From Comamonadaceae bacterium ALPHA2B (GTDB taxonomy: Bacteria; Pseudomonadota; Gammaproteobacteria; Burkholderiales; Burkholderiaceae_C), in NCBI GenBank assembly GCA_005503065.1, contig SCOE01000003.1:204265-268264 (forward strand): 64,000 nt of DNA, in the 5' to 3' direction. Under the pieces are notes generated by a model, which saw nothing but the letters and a program-made list of their open reading frames with translations, searched no databases and had not been told where the DNA came from. A program made the translations under genes and the position numbers. Shown one piece after another: positions 29,386 through 39,910 of this stretch; positions within the stretch are counted from its first letter, which is position 1; each line of letters opens with the position of its first letter.

Positions 29386-29601
29386 TCAGGCGCCGGCGTC
29401 CGTGTGCGGATGCAACTGCGCGTTGAGTGCGCGCGTGCCGGCCGCCAGAGCGGCCTCGTAGGACTCGAACGAGTCTTCCGCGCGGCGCGCGACCTGGGTC
29501 GGCGTGCCGTCGGCATCGGTTTCCATCAGGGTCCACAGGAAGGCGCCGGGGCTGGCTTCCTGCACCTGGAGTCGAACGGATGGATGGGTCATGGCCGACA
29601 T
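29386..29601 (-). CDS. Small hypothetical protein
   Basis: Reading frame of 71 residues (MSAMTHPSVRLQVQE ... LNAQLHPHTDAGA). No signal peptide or membrane helix; the centre (FLWTLMETDADG ... SFESYEAALAAGTRALN) looks like a small soluble alpha/beta protein. An alternative ATG is at 29592. It ends 12 bp from the convergent AraC gene. I do not recognise the family. Confidence 0.55.
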   Translation of the reverse strand: MSAMTHPSVRLQVQEASPGAFLWTLMETDADGTPTQVARRAEDSFESYEAALAAGTRALNAQLHPHTDAGA

Positions 29602-29672
29602 CTTGAGCGCCGGCCCGGGGCCCTGCTGTCAGCCGAATTCGCCGATGGCGTCGGCCGCGTTGGACACCAGGC

Positions 29673-29978
29673 TCAACGCAGCGAGGCCTGGAACGCAGGC
29701 TGGGCCGTGGGCAACGGCATCCCCGGTGCCCAGGCCGCCGCCGGATCGTGCACGGGCGGACCGAAGGCCTGAACGGCCATCATCCCCAGGCGGGTGATCT
29801 CGAACACCACCGCAGGCGCCTGCTCCTCGTGCCCACCCAGTCCCTGCCGCGCCGGCGGGATCTGCGCACGCACCTGGCCCGCGGCCTGCAAGGCGCGCAG
29901 CTTGTCGATGTCGGCCGGGTCGTCGATGCGCATCGGCAGCGGTGCGCGGGCCAGTGCATGGAGCAATTCCAGAGGCAT
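29673..29978 (-). CDS. Hypothetical protein
   Basis: Protein of 101 residues starting MPLELLHALARAPLPMRIDDPADIDK. AAGGAGA lies 7 nt before the ATG at 29978, a strong ribosome site that supports it as a real gene. The order (RALQAAGQVRAQIPPARQG ... VVFEITRLGMMAV) suggests a small winged-helix-like or regulatory domain, but I do not recognise the family. It lies between the HAD phosphatase gene and another small hypothetical gene, same strand. Confidence 0.65.
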   Translation of the reverse strand: MPLELLHALARAPLPMRIDDPADIDKLRALQAAGQVRAQIPPARQGLGGHEEQAPAVVFEITRLGMMAVQAFGPPVHDPAAAWAPGMPLPTAQPAFQASLR

Positions 29979-30185
29979 GCATGTTCTCCTTGCAGGAGCC
30001 ACGATTCTTCTGCGCTTCATGCACCGAAGCAAGATAAGCCATAGGTGTTAGCGCTCGCTCCATGCCCCGCGCACCGCACATCGCTTCAGGCCTGTTTCCA
30101 GGTCTCGATGCCGCGTTGGATCACGCACATGCGCTGTCGAAGGCCACGCCTTCGATGTGCTTGCCCGCCATGCGCGGGTCGGGCA

Positions 30186-30881
30186 TCAGGCTCGCTGGGC
30201 GGGCCGAAAGGCGGCGAGTTCGGCCGGGAGCCGCGCCATGTCGGTGAACACACGCGCCACGCCGATGGCGCGCATCGCGTCTGCACCGCTGTGGCCGAGG
30301 CCGCCTGGGCTGTAGCCGAAGACCGTGGCGCCGGCGGCGATGCCGGCGCTCGCGCCGGTCACCGTGTCCTCGACCACGGCGCAGCGCACGGGATCGACGC
30401 CGAGCGCGCTCGCTGCGGCCAGATAGACGTCCGGGTAGGGCTTGCTGCGCGGCGTCTCGTGGCCGCTGAAGATCCGGCCCTGGAAGGCATCCAGCAGGCC
30501 GATCTTGGCCAGCTGCAGTTCGACCTTGCGGCGGTCGGCCCCCGAGGCACAGGCGATGCGGCCGTCCAGGCGCTCATGCAGCGCCCGCACCGCCTCGGCG
30601 GCTCCCGGAATGGGCACGAGCTCGCGCTCGAGCGCCTCGTTGCGCCGCGCCCAGAATGTCGAGAGCCAGTCCTGGGTGAGCCTGAAACCCGTCTTCGCCT
30701 CGATCAGCGCCATCTCGTCCTTCACGGCCTTGCCGACGAAGATGCGCATGGTCTCCTCGACCGTCAGCTGCCACCCGAGCTCGCCGAGCATCTCGGTGAG
30801 CACGCGGTTGGTGATGGGCTCGGAGTCGACGAGCACGCCGTCGCAGTCGAAGAGAACGGCATCGAATGAAAGCGCGGCCAT
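30186..30881 (-). CDS. HAD-family phosphatase (subfamily IA)
   Basis: Cytoplasmic phosphatase or phosphomutase, 231 residues. Motif I is DAVLFDCDGVLVDSE with nucleophile Asp near residue 12; motif II is IACASGADR; Lys in SKPYPDVYLAAA; motif IV VVEDTVTGASAG. The cap domain is helical (subfamily IA, as in beta-phosphoglucomutase and phosphoglycolate phosphatase). Substrate not determinable. Start at 30881 fits; longer upstream extensions lack homologous features. Confidence 0.9.
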   Translation of the reverse strand: MAALSFDAVLFDCDGVLVDSEPITNRVLTEMLGELGWQLTVEETMRIFVGKAVKDEMALIEAKTGFRLTQDWLSTFWARRNEALERELVPIPGAAEAVRALHERLDGRIACASGADRRKVELQLAKIGLLDAFQGRIFSGHETPRSKPYPDVYLAAASALGVDPVRCAVVEDTVTGASAGIAAGATVFGYSPGGLGHSGADAMRAIGVARVFTDMARLPAELAAFRPAQRA

Positions 30882-30976
30882 CGCGTGAGGGCTCCTTGCA
30901 GCACAACGGAATCGGGGGGCACCGGCATCGTACCCGCGCCGGACCCGCCCCGCGGGCTGCCAGGGTTCGGGCCGGT

Positions 30977-31948
30977 TCAGGCGGCGCCGGCAGGGTTCAG
31001 CGATGCAGGAACGACCGGTTCCACCTCGGCCGCGTCCGCGGCCGTCCAGGCCGAGAGCCCACCCGCCAGCACGCGCACCCGCGGCAGGCCCGCTGCCATC
31101 AGCATGCGTGCCGCGGCGACCGCGGAAGCATCGTCCGGGCAGTCGCAGAACAACACCAGCTCGCGGCCATCGGCCAGGGGCCCGAGTGCATGCGGGAGCT
31201 CCCGCAGTGCGAAACCGACCGCGCCCGGAATGGCTCGCGGATCGAGCGCCCGCACCTGCTCGCCCCGCACGTCGACCACCGTCGGCGCGCGCCCCTGCGC
31301 GAGCGCGCCGCGCAGTGCCTCGACACTGATGGTCACGATGTCGTCGGCACGCCGGGCCAGCCGCCGCTGCCGGTAGCGCCAGACCAGGAAGGCCAGCAGC
31401 AGCGCTCCGCCCACTGCCGTCGCGGCCAGCCCGATGTCGGCCAGCACCGCCAGCACGTCGCGGATGGCGGCATGGAACACCGCGCCCAGCAGCAGGTAGC
31501 CCAGCGTCCAGATCAGCGCGCCGACCGTCTCGTAGGCGAGGAATCGGGCATTCGACATGCCCACCGCGCCGGCCATGGGCGGCGCCACCACCGACACGCC
31601 GGGCACGTACTTGGCCGCGATCAGCGACAGGCCGCCCCAGCGACCGAGGATCGCCTCGCTGCGCGACACGCAGGTGTCGGCCGAGAGCGAGACGCGGCAC
31701 AGCAGCCGCATCACGCCGTAGCCCCAGCGCCGCCCGGCCAGGAACCAGGCGCCATCGCCCAGCAGGTTGCCCAGCAGCGAGGCGGCGATGACGGCCGCAG
31801 CGTTCAGCGCCGTGCCGCCCACCGCCAGCCCGCCGGCCACCACCAGGAAGGGCACCGCCGGCACCGGCGCGCCCAGCCGTGCGGCCAGCGTCACCAGGAA
31901 GACCACGGCGGGCCCCTGGGTGGCGAGCAGCGAGACGAGATCGTTCAT
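30977..31948 (-). CDS. DedA-family membrane protein fused to rhodanese domain
   Basis: Protein of 323 residues. Residues 1-200 are a DedA/VTT membrane domain (PVPAVPFLVVAGGLAVGG; AAKYVPGVSVVAPPMAG; about five helices). Residues about 215-310 are a cytoplasmic rhodanese domain with active-site cysteine in LFCDCPDDASA and the trailing VLAGGLSAW. DedA proteins are lipid or undecaprenyl-phosphate flippases in other bacteria; rhodanese domains carry sulfur. The fusion is known in proteobacteria, role unclear. It ends about 95 bp before the HAD gene; a DUF3047 gene lies 10 bp upstream. Confidence 0.88.
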   Translation of the reverse strand: MNDLVSLLATQGPAVVFLVTLAARLGAPVPAVPFLVVAGGLAVGGTALNAAAVIAASLLGNLLGDGAWFLAGRRWGYGVMRLLCRVSLSADTCVSRSEAILGRWGGLSLIAAKYVPGVSVVAPPMAGAVGMSNARFLAYETVGALIWTLGYLLLGAVFHAAIRDVLAVLADIGLAATAVGGALLLAFLVWRYRQRRLARRADDIVTISVEALRGALAQGRAPTVVDVRGEQVRALDPRAIPGAVGFALRELPHALGPLADGRELVLFCDCPDDASAVAAARMLMAAGLPRVRVLAGGLSAWTAADAAEVEPVVPASLNPAGAA

Positions 31949-31958
31949 GGCGGCCTCG

Positions 31959-32795
31959 CTATTCGGCCGTGCCGTTGCCCGTCGGCCGCGCCTCGGCGCG
32001 CAGCGCGGTCGAGCCGACCAGACTCAGGTCGGAGAAGTAGGCCAGGCCGTGGCCGTGCGTGTTGTCGGCATCGGCCGAGACGACCACCGCCACCACGTCG
32101 GGCGTGGCGCCCTGCGCCTCGCCGCCGAAGGCGCGGCGGTAGTCGGCCAGCAGGTTGCGGCGCTCGCCCACCCAGGTGCCGGGCCGCGCAGCGGGGCCGG
32201 ATTCCAGCACCACCATATGCATGCGGTTGGTGAAGGCATTGACCAGCATCTGGCCCTTGGCATCCTTGCCGTCCCACACGTAGCAGAGGGCCTCGCTGGG
32301 CACGTCCTCGCCCGAGACGCCGCGCGCCACCGCGAGGCGCGTGCGCTCGATCAGCGGCAGCCGGTCGGCCGGGAAGTCGAAGAACACGCACAGCTTGGCC
32401 GCGCCGTCGTCGCCCGCACGGGTGTGCAGGTCGGCCCCTTCGACGAATTGGTCCACGCGCCAGCGCCAGCTCAGCACCGTCGATTCGTTCAGCGGCATCT
32501 GCACGCGGTGCGCGAGCAGGCCGTAGGAATCGCTGGCCTCCACCTTGAGCACGCGGCGTCCGTCCTCGGACACGACGTCGAATCGCGTCGGCGTCTTGTT
32601 CGGCAGCGTGCTGAAGTGCCAGGGCGCCGGCGGCACGGCGCCGGCCGCAGCCGAGAAGGGCGTCAGCGAATGCGGCTCCTCGGCCCGCGCATGGGGCGCA
32701 GCCAGGCCCAGAACCAGCAGCGCGCCCGCGAGCAGGCTCGCGCCGCGGCGGACGGCGGCGGCGCGGGCGGCAGCAAAAGCGGTGGTGCGGTGCAT
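31959..32795 (-). CDS. DUF3047 secreted protein
   Basis: Protein of 278 residues with a signal peptide (RRGASLLAGALLVLGLAAPHARA) and a mature part typical of DUF3047: VLKVEASDSYGLL, LSWRWRVDQF, CVFFDFPADRL, LCYVWDG. Likely periplasmic; function unknown. AGGGA lies 8 nt before ATG 32795. It precedes the DedA-rhodanese gene by 10 bp, so the two probably form an operon. Four tandem copies of a hexamer occupy the 5' leader. Confidence 0.82.
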   Translation of the reverse strand: MHRTTAFAAARAAAVRRGASLLAGALLVLGLAAPHARAEEPHSLTPFSAAAGAVPPAPWHFSTLPNKTPTRFDVVSEDGRRVLKVEASDSYGLLAHRVQMPLNESTVLSWRWRVDQFVEGADLHTRAGDDGAAKLCVFFDFPADRLPLIERTRLAVARGVSGEDVPSEALCYVWDGKDAKGQMLVNAFTNRMHMVVLESGPAARPGTWVGERRNLLADYRRAFGGEAQGATPDVVAVVVSADADNTHGHGLAYFSDLSLVGSTALRAEARPTGNGTAE

Positions 32796-32810
32796 GGTCG
32801 GATCCCTGGC

Positions 32811-32834
32811 GATGGCGATGGCGATGGCGATGGC
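32811..32834. repeat. Tandem hexamer repeat in the DUF3047 leader
   Basis: Four perfect copies of GATGGC directly upstream of the DUF3047 ribosome site (15 bp from the start codon). Confidence 0.8.
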
Positions 32835-32967
32835 GGTTGTCGGTGTTGTGGCCCTGACGCGGCCTGGAGGGGTGCCCGCGCGAGCATGGGAGAAAGTGTG
32901 CCGCAGCGCAGCAGGCGGATAAATCCCCCAAAAGGAATCACTTTGTCTCCCTGGTGCAGACAATCCG

Positions 32968-33012
32968 CATATAACGCTCTCCTTTTCATAGCACCCTGCG
33001 TCCGTCCCGCGG
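32968..33012. repeat. Repeat family R4, copy between YchJ and DUF3047 genes
   Basis: AACGCTCTCCTTTTCATAGC followed by ACCCTGCGTCCGTCCCGC; matches in order the element at 49203-49258 (GCTATCTTTTCAGGAGCACT, CTGCGC, GGGACGGGCGCTACTG). Confidence 0.5.
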
Positions 33013-33049
33013 TCGTCGCAGGCCGATTCGCTTCGGAAGCGATGGCGCT

Positions 33050-33526
33050 TCAGCCGCCGAGCCTCCCGTCGACGTAGTACCAGCGCCCGCCCTCGCGCAC
33101 GAAGCGGCTGTGCTCGACCAGCCGCGAGGCCCGACCCGTCGCATCGCGCGAACGGGCGACGAACGCGACTTCGGCATGCGTGGCGTCAATGGGCAGGTGC
33201 GCCTTGACCTGCAGCCCCAGCCACTGCTGCGCCGGATCGAGCGAGAGCGTGTCGGGGCGCGTGTCCGGATGCCAGGTGGCGAGCAGGTAGCCGGCATCGC
33301 CCAGCACGAAGGCGGCGTAGCGCGAGCGCATCAGTGCCTCGGCATCGGGCGCGGCCGGGCTGCCGTCCGCCATCGGGCCGACGAAGCGACCGCAGCAATC
33401 GCCGAAGGCCCGCACCTTCGCCTTGCCAGCGGCGGCCGTGCGACCACAGGGGCACGGGTCCGCGGCCGCGGGTCGCGGCCAACCTGCGCTGGAGAAGCGG
33501 GAAGAGGCGGCGCCTTGCTCAGCCAC
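33050..33526 (-). CDS. YchJ-family protein
   Basis: Protein of 158 residues of the YchJ/UPF0225 family: an N-terminal SEC-C-like zinc motif (DPCPCG, then GDCCGRFV) followed by an NTF2-like middle domain (LMRSRYAAFVLGDAGYLLATW). Function unknown. The gene begins 8 bp inside the end of the upstream HtrA-like gene, so the two are coupled. Confidence 0.85.
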   Translation of the reverse strand: MAEQGAASSRFSSAGWPRPAAADPCPCGRTAAAGKAKVRAFGDCCGRFVGPMADGSPAAPDAEALMRSRYAAFVLGDAGYLLATWHPDTRPDTLSLDPAQQWLGLQVKAHLPIDATHAEVAFVARSRDATGRASRLVEHSRFVREGGRWYYVDGRLGG

Positions 33527-34475
33527 CGGGAGTCACCGTCAGAACCATGGCCGTGAGCGTACCCGCGACGGGCCGCAGCAGCTTGAGCAGCAGCGGCCGG
33601 CCATAGCCCTCGCCCGCCAGGCGCTTGAGCAGGTCCGACAGCTGTGCCAGCGGCACGCCGTCGCAGCCGACCAGGATGTCGCCCTCGCGCAGGCCGCCGC
33701 GCGCCGCCGCCGAGCCGGCCGCCACGCCCATCAACCGCACGCCGGTGGCCACCGGCCAGTCGTTCTCGCGCACCCAGCGCCGCGGCAGGGGCACCGCCGC
33801 GCACTGCACGCCCAGGCGGCCGCGCCGCACCGTGCCGTGCCGCATCAGTTCGCCGGCCACCCAGCGCGCGGTATCGACCGACACCGCGAAGCTCAGGCCC
33901 TGCGCGGAGGGAATCACGGCCGTGTTGACGCCGATGACCTGCGCCGCCCCGTCGAGCAGCGGCCCGCCGGAATTGCCCGGGTTGAGGGCCACGTCGGTCT
34001 GGACCACGTCCTCGATCATCCGGCCGCCGCGCGCGTGCAGGCTGCGGCCCAGCGCGCTCACGATGCCGGCGGTGACGGTGAAGTCGAAGCCCAGGGGATT
34101 GCCCACCGCCACGGCGAGTTGCCCCGGCCGCAGTTGCGCCGAACTGCCCAGCGGCAGGAAGGCGGCCGGGTGGGATTCGAGGCGCAGCACGGCGATGTCG
34201 GTCGAGGCGTCCTGCCCCACCAGCCGCGCCATGCCTTCGCTGCCGTCGGCGAAGGCGGCGCGCAGCTCGCCGGCGCCCTCCACCACGTGCGCGTTGGTCA
34301 GCGCGAAGCCGTCGGGCGTGAACAGGAAGCCCGAGCCGCTGCCGCCCGCCGCGGCCGCGCCGTCGCCCGCCTTGCGGCGCACCTTGATGTGCGCCACCGC
34401 CGCGCTGGCGGTCTCGGCCACGCGGGTGACGGTGGCGGAGTAGGAATCGGGAAAGAAATCGTCGCGTGCGCCCAT
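33519..34475 (-). CDS. Trypsin-like serine protease with one PDZ domain (HtrA-like)
   Basis: Protein of 318 residues. Catalytic triad: His in TNAHVVEG near residue 62, Asp in DASTDIAVL, Ser in LNPGNSGGPLLDG near residue 170. A single PDZ domain follows (GSAAARGGLREGDILVGCDGVPL). No signal peptide or N-terminal membrane helix is visible, unlike DegP/DegS, so location may be cytoplasmic or the true start may be different. Overlaps the YchJ gene by 8 nt. Confidence 0.88.
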   Translation of the reverse strand: MGARDDFFPDSYSATVTRVAETASAAVAHIKVRRKAGDGAAAAGGSGSGFLFTPDGFALTNAHVVEGAGELRAAFADGSEGMARLVGQDASTDIAVLRLESHPAAFLPLGSSAQLRPGQLAVAVGNPLGFDFTVTAGIVSALGRSLHARGGRMIEDVVQTDVALNPGNSGGPLLDGAAQVIGVNTAVIPSAQGLSFAVSVDTARWVAGELMRHGTVRRGRLGVQCAAVPLPRRWVRENDWPVATGVRLMGVAAGSAAARGGLREGDILVGCDGVPLAQLSDLLKRLAGEGYGRPLLLKLLRPVAGTLTAMVLTVTPGG

Positions 34476-34537
34476 GGCCGTGTCCTGCTTGAAGCGGACA
34501 GTTGGAGGCGCACGCGCGCGCTTTCAACCGGGACGGT

Positions 34538-36625
<2,088 letters not shown>

Positions 36626-36691
36626 GATTGTGCGGAGGCCGGCTGGGCCCGTCAACCGCGACCCTGCCGCCTCGCCGCCGCAGCGGCCGAG

Positions 36692-37825
36692 TCAGGCCAG
36701 CGCACGCTGGATCAACAGCTTCTGGATGTCCGAGGTGCCTTCGTAGATCTGGCACACGCGCACGTCGCGGTAGATGCGCTCCAGCGGGAAGTCGTTGACG
36801 TAGCCATACCCGCCGAGCGTCTGGATGGCGGCGCTGCACACGCGCTCGGCCATCTCGCTGGCGAAGAGCTTGGCCATGGCCGCTTCCTTGAGGCAGGGCC
36901 GGCCGGCATCGCGCAGCGCGGCGGCGTGCCAGATGAGCTGGCGCGCCGCCTCGATCTGCGTGGCGCAGTCGGCGAGACGAAAGCCCACGGCCTGCTGCTC
37001 GAAGATGGGACCGCCGAAGGCCGTGCGTTCCTTGGCGTAGTTCACCGCGAACTCGAAGGCGCTGCGGGCCATGCCCACGCTCTGCGCCGCGATGCCGATG
37101 CGCCCGCCTTCGAGCGCGCCCAGGGCGATCTTGTAGCCCTCGCCTTCCCGGCCGATGAGGTTCTCGGCCGGAATGCGGCAGTTGTCGAAGTTGATGAGTG
37201 CGGTGTCGCTCGAATGCTGGCCCAGCTTGTCTTCCAGACGCGCCACGGTGTAGCCCGACGCGTCGGTCGGCACGAGGAAGGCGCTCATGCCCTTCTTGCC
37301 CGCGGCCTTGTCGGTCATGGCGATGACGATGGCGACCTGGCCGTTCTTGCCGCTGGTGATGAACTGCTTGGTGCCGTCGATGACGTAGCCGCCTTCTGCG
37401 TCCTTGCGCGCCGTCGTGCGCAGGCTCGATGCATCGCTGCCTGCCTGCGGTTCGGTGAGGCAGAAGGCGCCGAGCATCCGGCCCTGCGCCAGCGGCTCGA
37501 GCCACTGCTTCTTCTGCTGCGCGTTGCCGTAGCGCATGAGGATGGCGTTGACGGGGCAGTTGGTGACGCTGATGGCGGTGCTGGTGCCGCCGTCGCCAGC
37601 CGCGATCTCCTCGAGCACGAGCGCGAGCGTCAGGTAGTCCAGCCCCGCGCCGCCGTGCTCCTCGGGCACGCAGATGCCGTAGGCGCCCAGCGCCGCCAGG
37701 CCCTGGTGCGCCTCCTTCGGGAAACGATGCTCGCGGTCCCACTGCGCGGCGTGGGGCCACAACTCGGCCCGGGCGAACTCGCGAACCGCGTCGCGGATGG
37801 CTTCCTGGTCGGGGGTCAGCAGCAT
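36692..37825 (-). CDS. Acyl-CoA dehydrogenase (short-chain type)
   Basis: FAD-dependent beta-oxidation enzyme, 377 residues. Signatures: AFCLTEPQAGSDASSLRT, FITSGKNGQVAIVIAMTD, IQTLGGYGYVNDFPLERIYRDVRVCQIYEGTSDIQ with the catalytic-region Glu in YEGTSD as in butyryl-CoA dehydrogenases. Substrate may be butyryl- or branched short acyl-CoA. Start at 37825; preceded by an R4 repeat. Same strand as thiolase and MerR gene, suggesting fatty or branched-chain acid catabolism. Confidence 0.92.
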   Translation of the reverse strand: MLLTPDQEAIRDAVREFARAELWPHAAQWDREHRFPKEAHQGLAALGAYGICVPEEHGGAGLDYLTLALVLEEIAAGDGGTSTAISVTNCPVNAILMRYGNAQQKKQWLEPLAQGRMLGAFCLTEPQAGSDASSLRTTARKDAEGGYVIDGTKQFITSGKNGQVAIVIAMTDKAAGKKGMSAFLVPTDASGYTVARLEDKLGQHSSDTALINFDNCRIPAENLIGREGEGYKIALGALEGGRIGIAAQSVGMARSAFEFAVNYAKERTAFGGPIFEQQAVGFRLADCATQIEAARQLIWHAAALRDAGRPCLKEAAMAKLFASEMAERVCSAAIQTLGGYGYVNDFPLERIYRDVRVCQIYEGTSDIQKLLIQRALA

Positions 37826-37850
37826 GGGACAGTCTCCGGTGCGCCGTCGG

Positions 37851-37920
37851 CGCTATGTTTTTGATAGCTGCTTACGCCCGTGGGATGGGCGCTGCAGGCA
37901 CGTTTGGCTTGAAATCCGCA
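37851..37920. repeat. Repeat family R4, copy downstream of the PPOX gene
   Basis: TTTTTGATAGCTGCTTACGC, GGGATGGGCGCTGCAGG, GTTTGGCTTGAAATC: a Comamonadaceae-type interspersed element. An inverted relative lies at 39858-39910, so the pair brackets the PPOX-M20 gene pair. Confidence 0.75.
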
Positions 37921-37923
37921 ACC

Positions 37924-38562
37924 TCAAGAGGCCGACGGCGTCTGCTCCTCGACGAGCTGCGCCCGGTAACGCGCCATCGTCTGTACGTCGGTTTCGCCCG
38001 AGGAACCCACGGTGCCGATCTGCTCGCGGATCATCTGGTTCATGGTCGGCAACGCATCGCGCGGCCCCCAGCTGTCGGGTTGCCACAGCTGCGAACGCAT
38101 GAAGGCCTTGGCGCAATGCAGGTAGGCCTCGCGCACCGCGACCTCGATCACCAGCTTGGGCCGCTGGCGCTCCTGTGCGAAGGCGTCGACGAACTCGGCC
38201 TCGTCGCGCAGCCGCGCCGTGCCGTTGACGCGCAGCGTCTCGTCCACGCCCGGGACCATGAAGATCAAAGCCACGCGCGGATCGGCGATGAGGTTCTCCA
38301 GCGTGTCGAGCCGGTTGTTGCCGCCCGAGTCAGGCAGCAGCAGCGTGGCGCCGTCCTCCGATGCCTTGACGAAGCCCGGCGCACCGCCGCGCGGCGAGGC
38401 GTCGAGCAGTGCGGCGCCTTGCCCCGCGCTGGCGATCACGCAGAAGGGTGCCAGCGCCACGAAGCGCCGGCCGTGCACGTCGAGCCGGTCGAGCTGCTTG
38501 CGCACGGCGCGTTCGCCAGGCTGGGCGTACAGCTTGCGCAATTGGGCGAGATCGGTGATCAC
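37924..38562 (-). CDS. Pyridoxamine 5'-phosphate oxidase-fold (FMN) protein
   Basis: Protein of 212 residues with a split-barrel FMN-binding fold: FCVIASAGQGAALLDASPRGG, FVKASEDGATLLLPDSGGNNRLDTLENLIADPRVALIFMVPG, LRVNGTARL. It resembles the MSMEG_1061-like group of PPOX proteins; substrate unknown. Start is taken as GTG at 38562, 15 bp after the upstream M20 gene, with AGGGGG upstream; there is no suitable ATG. Likely cotranscribed with the M20 peptidase gene. Confidence 0.85.
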   Translation of the reverse strand: MITDLAQLRKLYAQPGERAVRKQLDRLDVHGRRFVALAPFCVIASAGQGAALLDASPRGGAPGFVKASEDGATLLLPDSGGNNRLDTLENLIADPRVALIFMVPGVDETLRVNGTARLRDEAEFVDAFAQERQRPKLVIEVAVREAYLHCAKAFMRSQLWQPDSWGPRDALPTMNQMIREQIGTVGSSGETDVQTMARYRAQLVEEQTPSAS

Positions 38563-38576
38563 GTGCGCGCCGCCCC

Positions 38577-39827
38577 CTACTTGCCCTGGCCCAGGTCCAT
38601 GATCAGGCGCGTGGCCATGTACAGGCGGCGCGGGATGGCGTCGATCTGCACGTACTCGGCCTTGTCGCTGTGGTAGCCGAAGCCCGGCAGGCCCAGGCTC
38701 TCGATGGTGGGCTTGCCCGACAGCGCGGCGTAGGCGGCGTCGGTGCCGCCGCCGGTGCGCTCCTCGATGGCAAGCGTGCCGCCAGCCTCCTTGTAGTAGC
38801 CCACGGCCTTCTCGACCAGCAGCTTGCCCGCGGCGCCGGCATCGAAGGCCGGACGGCCGCGCGTGATCAGCAGCTTGACCTCGGCGTCGGGCAGCTTCTT
38901 CTTCTGCGCGCGCTCTTCCAGCGTCTTCATCGCGGCTTCGAAGTCTTCGTTGCGCGCATAGCGCACGTCGGCGTTGAGCGTGGCGCTGTCGGGAATGATG
39001 TTGCTCACCGCGCCGGCCTTGGCGATGGTCCAGTTGAAGCGCAGGCCACGGGCCTTGTCGTCGATGTCCAGCGTGCGCTGCACCAGGTCGGCGGCCTCGA
39101 CCAGCGCGTTGACGCCCAGCTCGGGCGCGGCGCCCGCATGCGAGGCCTTGCCCTTGATGTTGGCCTGCACGTAGGCGATGCCCGAGGTGCCGAGCGTGAA
39201 GCTTTCCTTCAGCGCCGAGGTCGGCTCGAAGGACAGCACGTAGTCGGCCTTGGCGGCCTCTTCCTGGATCAGGTCGCGCGAGCCGAAGGAGCCCTTCTCC
39301 TCGTCGGTGTTGAACAGCACGGTGATCGTGCCGAAGCCCTGGAAACCGCGCGCCTTCAGCAGCTTCAGGCTGTGCAGCACCACGGCGTTGCCGCCCTTGT
39401 CGTCGGCGATGCCGGGCCCGTAGGCCTTGTCGCCTTCCACGCGGAAGGGCGCCTTGGCCAGGATGCCCTTGAGGTAGACGGTGTCCATGTGCGAGATCAG
39501 CAGCAGGTTCTTGCCGCCCTTGCCCTGCAGCTTGCCCACGATGTTGTCGCCCACCACCATGCCGGCCGACTTGCTGCGCGTGACGGTGAAGCCCAGCGCC
39601 TTGAGCTGGTCCTCGAAGTACTTGCCGGCCGCGGCCATCCCCTCGGCGTCGCCGGTGCCGGTCTCGATGTTGACCAGCTGTTCCAGCGTCTTCACGACGG
39701 CGGGCTGCTCGTCGGTCGCGGCCTTGAACAGCGCCTCGTCGCGCTGCTGCGCGAAGGCCGCGGGCGCGACGAAGGCGGCGGCCAGCAGGCCGGCGAGGAC
39801 GGAACGATGGAGGCGGGGTGCGGACAT
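38577..39827 (-). CDS. M20-family metallopeptidase (glutamate carboxypeptidase-like), secreted
   Basis: Protein of 416 residues with a signal peptide (LLAAAFVAPAAFA-QQR). Zinc ligands are in LLISHMDTVYLKG (His), YGPGIADDKGGN (Asp), FNTDEEKGSFGS (Glu-Glu), and the C-terminal His in FGYHSDKAEYV; a dimerisation domain begins near KGKASHAGAAPELG. Closest to carboxypeptidase G2-type enzymes that remove C-terminal glutamate from folates or peptides. Periplasmic by inference. Confidence 0.9.
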   Translation of the reverse strand: MSAPRLHRSVLAGLLAAAFVAPAAFAQQRDEALFKAATDEQPAVVKTLEQLVNIETGTGDAEGMAAAGKYFEDQLKALGFTVTRSKSAGMVVGDNIVGKLQGKGGKNLLLISHMDTVYLKGILAKAPFRVEGDKAYGPGIADDKGGNAVVLHSLKLLKARGFQGFGTITVLFNTDEEKGSFGSRDLIQEEAAKADYVLSFEPTSALKESFTLGTSGIAYVQANIKGKASHAGAAPELGVNALVEAADLVQRTLDIDDKARGLRFNWTIAKAGAVSNIIPDSATLNADVRYARNEDFEAAMKTLEERAQKKKLPDAEVKLLITRGRPAFDAGAAGKLLVEKAVGYYKEAGGTLAIEERTGGGTDAAYAALSGKPTIESLGLPGFGYHSDKAEYVQIDAIPRRLYMATRLIMDLGQGK

Positions 39828-39857
39828 GCGGTGTCTTTCTTGTCGGTCGCGGTTCTA

Positions 39858-39910
39858 TGGATAAAAAGTGGCTGCAACGCCCGTCCAGCGGGCGCCACAA
39901 GCTATCAAAA
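39858..39910. repeat. Repeat family R4, inverted copy upstream of the M20 gene
   Basis: AAAAAGTGGCTGCAACGCCC, then GCGGGCGCCACAAGCTATCAAAA; reverse complement of the element at 37851-37920 in outline. It borders the thiolase stop codon. Confidence 0.75.

Noticed and set aside
30082..30190. Possible gene remnant on the minus strand (MPDPRMAGKHIEGVAFDSAC in one frame, CVIQRGIETWKQA in another)
   Set aside because: Looks like it could be a frameshifted fragment, but it is short and I cannot match it to a family.
30186..31700. A 504-residue frame extending the HAD phosphatase upstream
   Set aside because: The extension is a shadow of the DedA-rhodanese gene; family motif I starts about 12 residues after ATG 30881.
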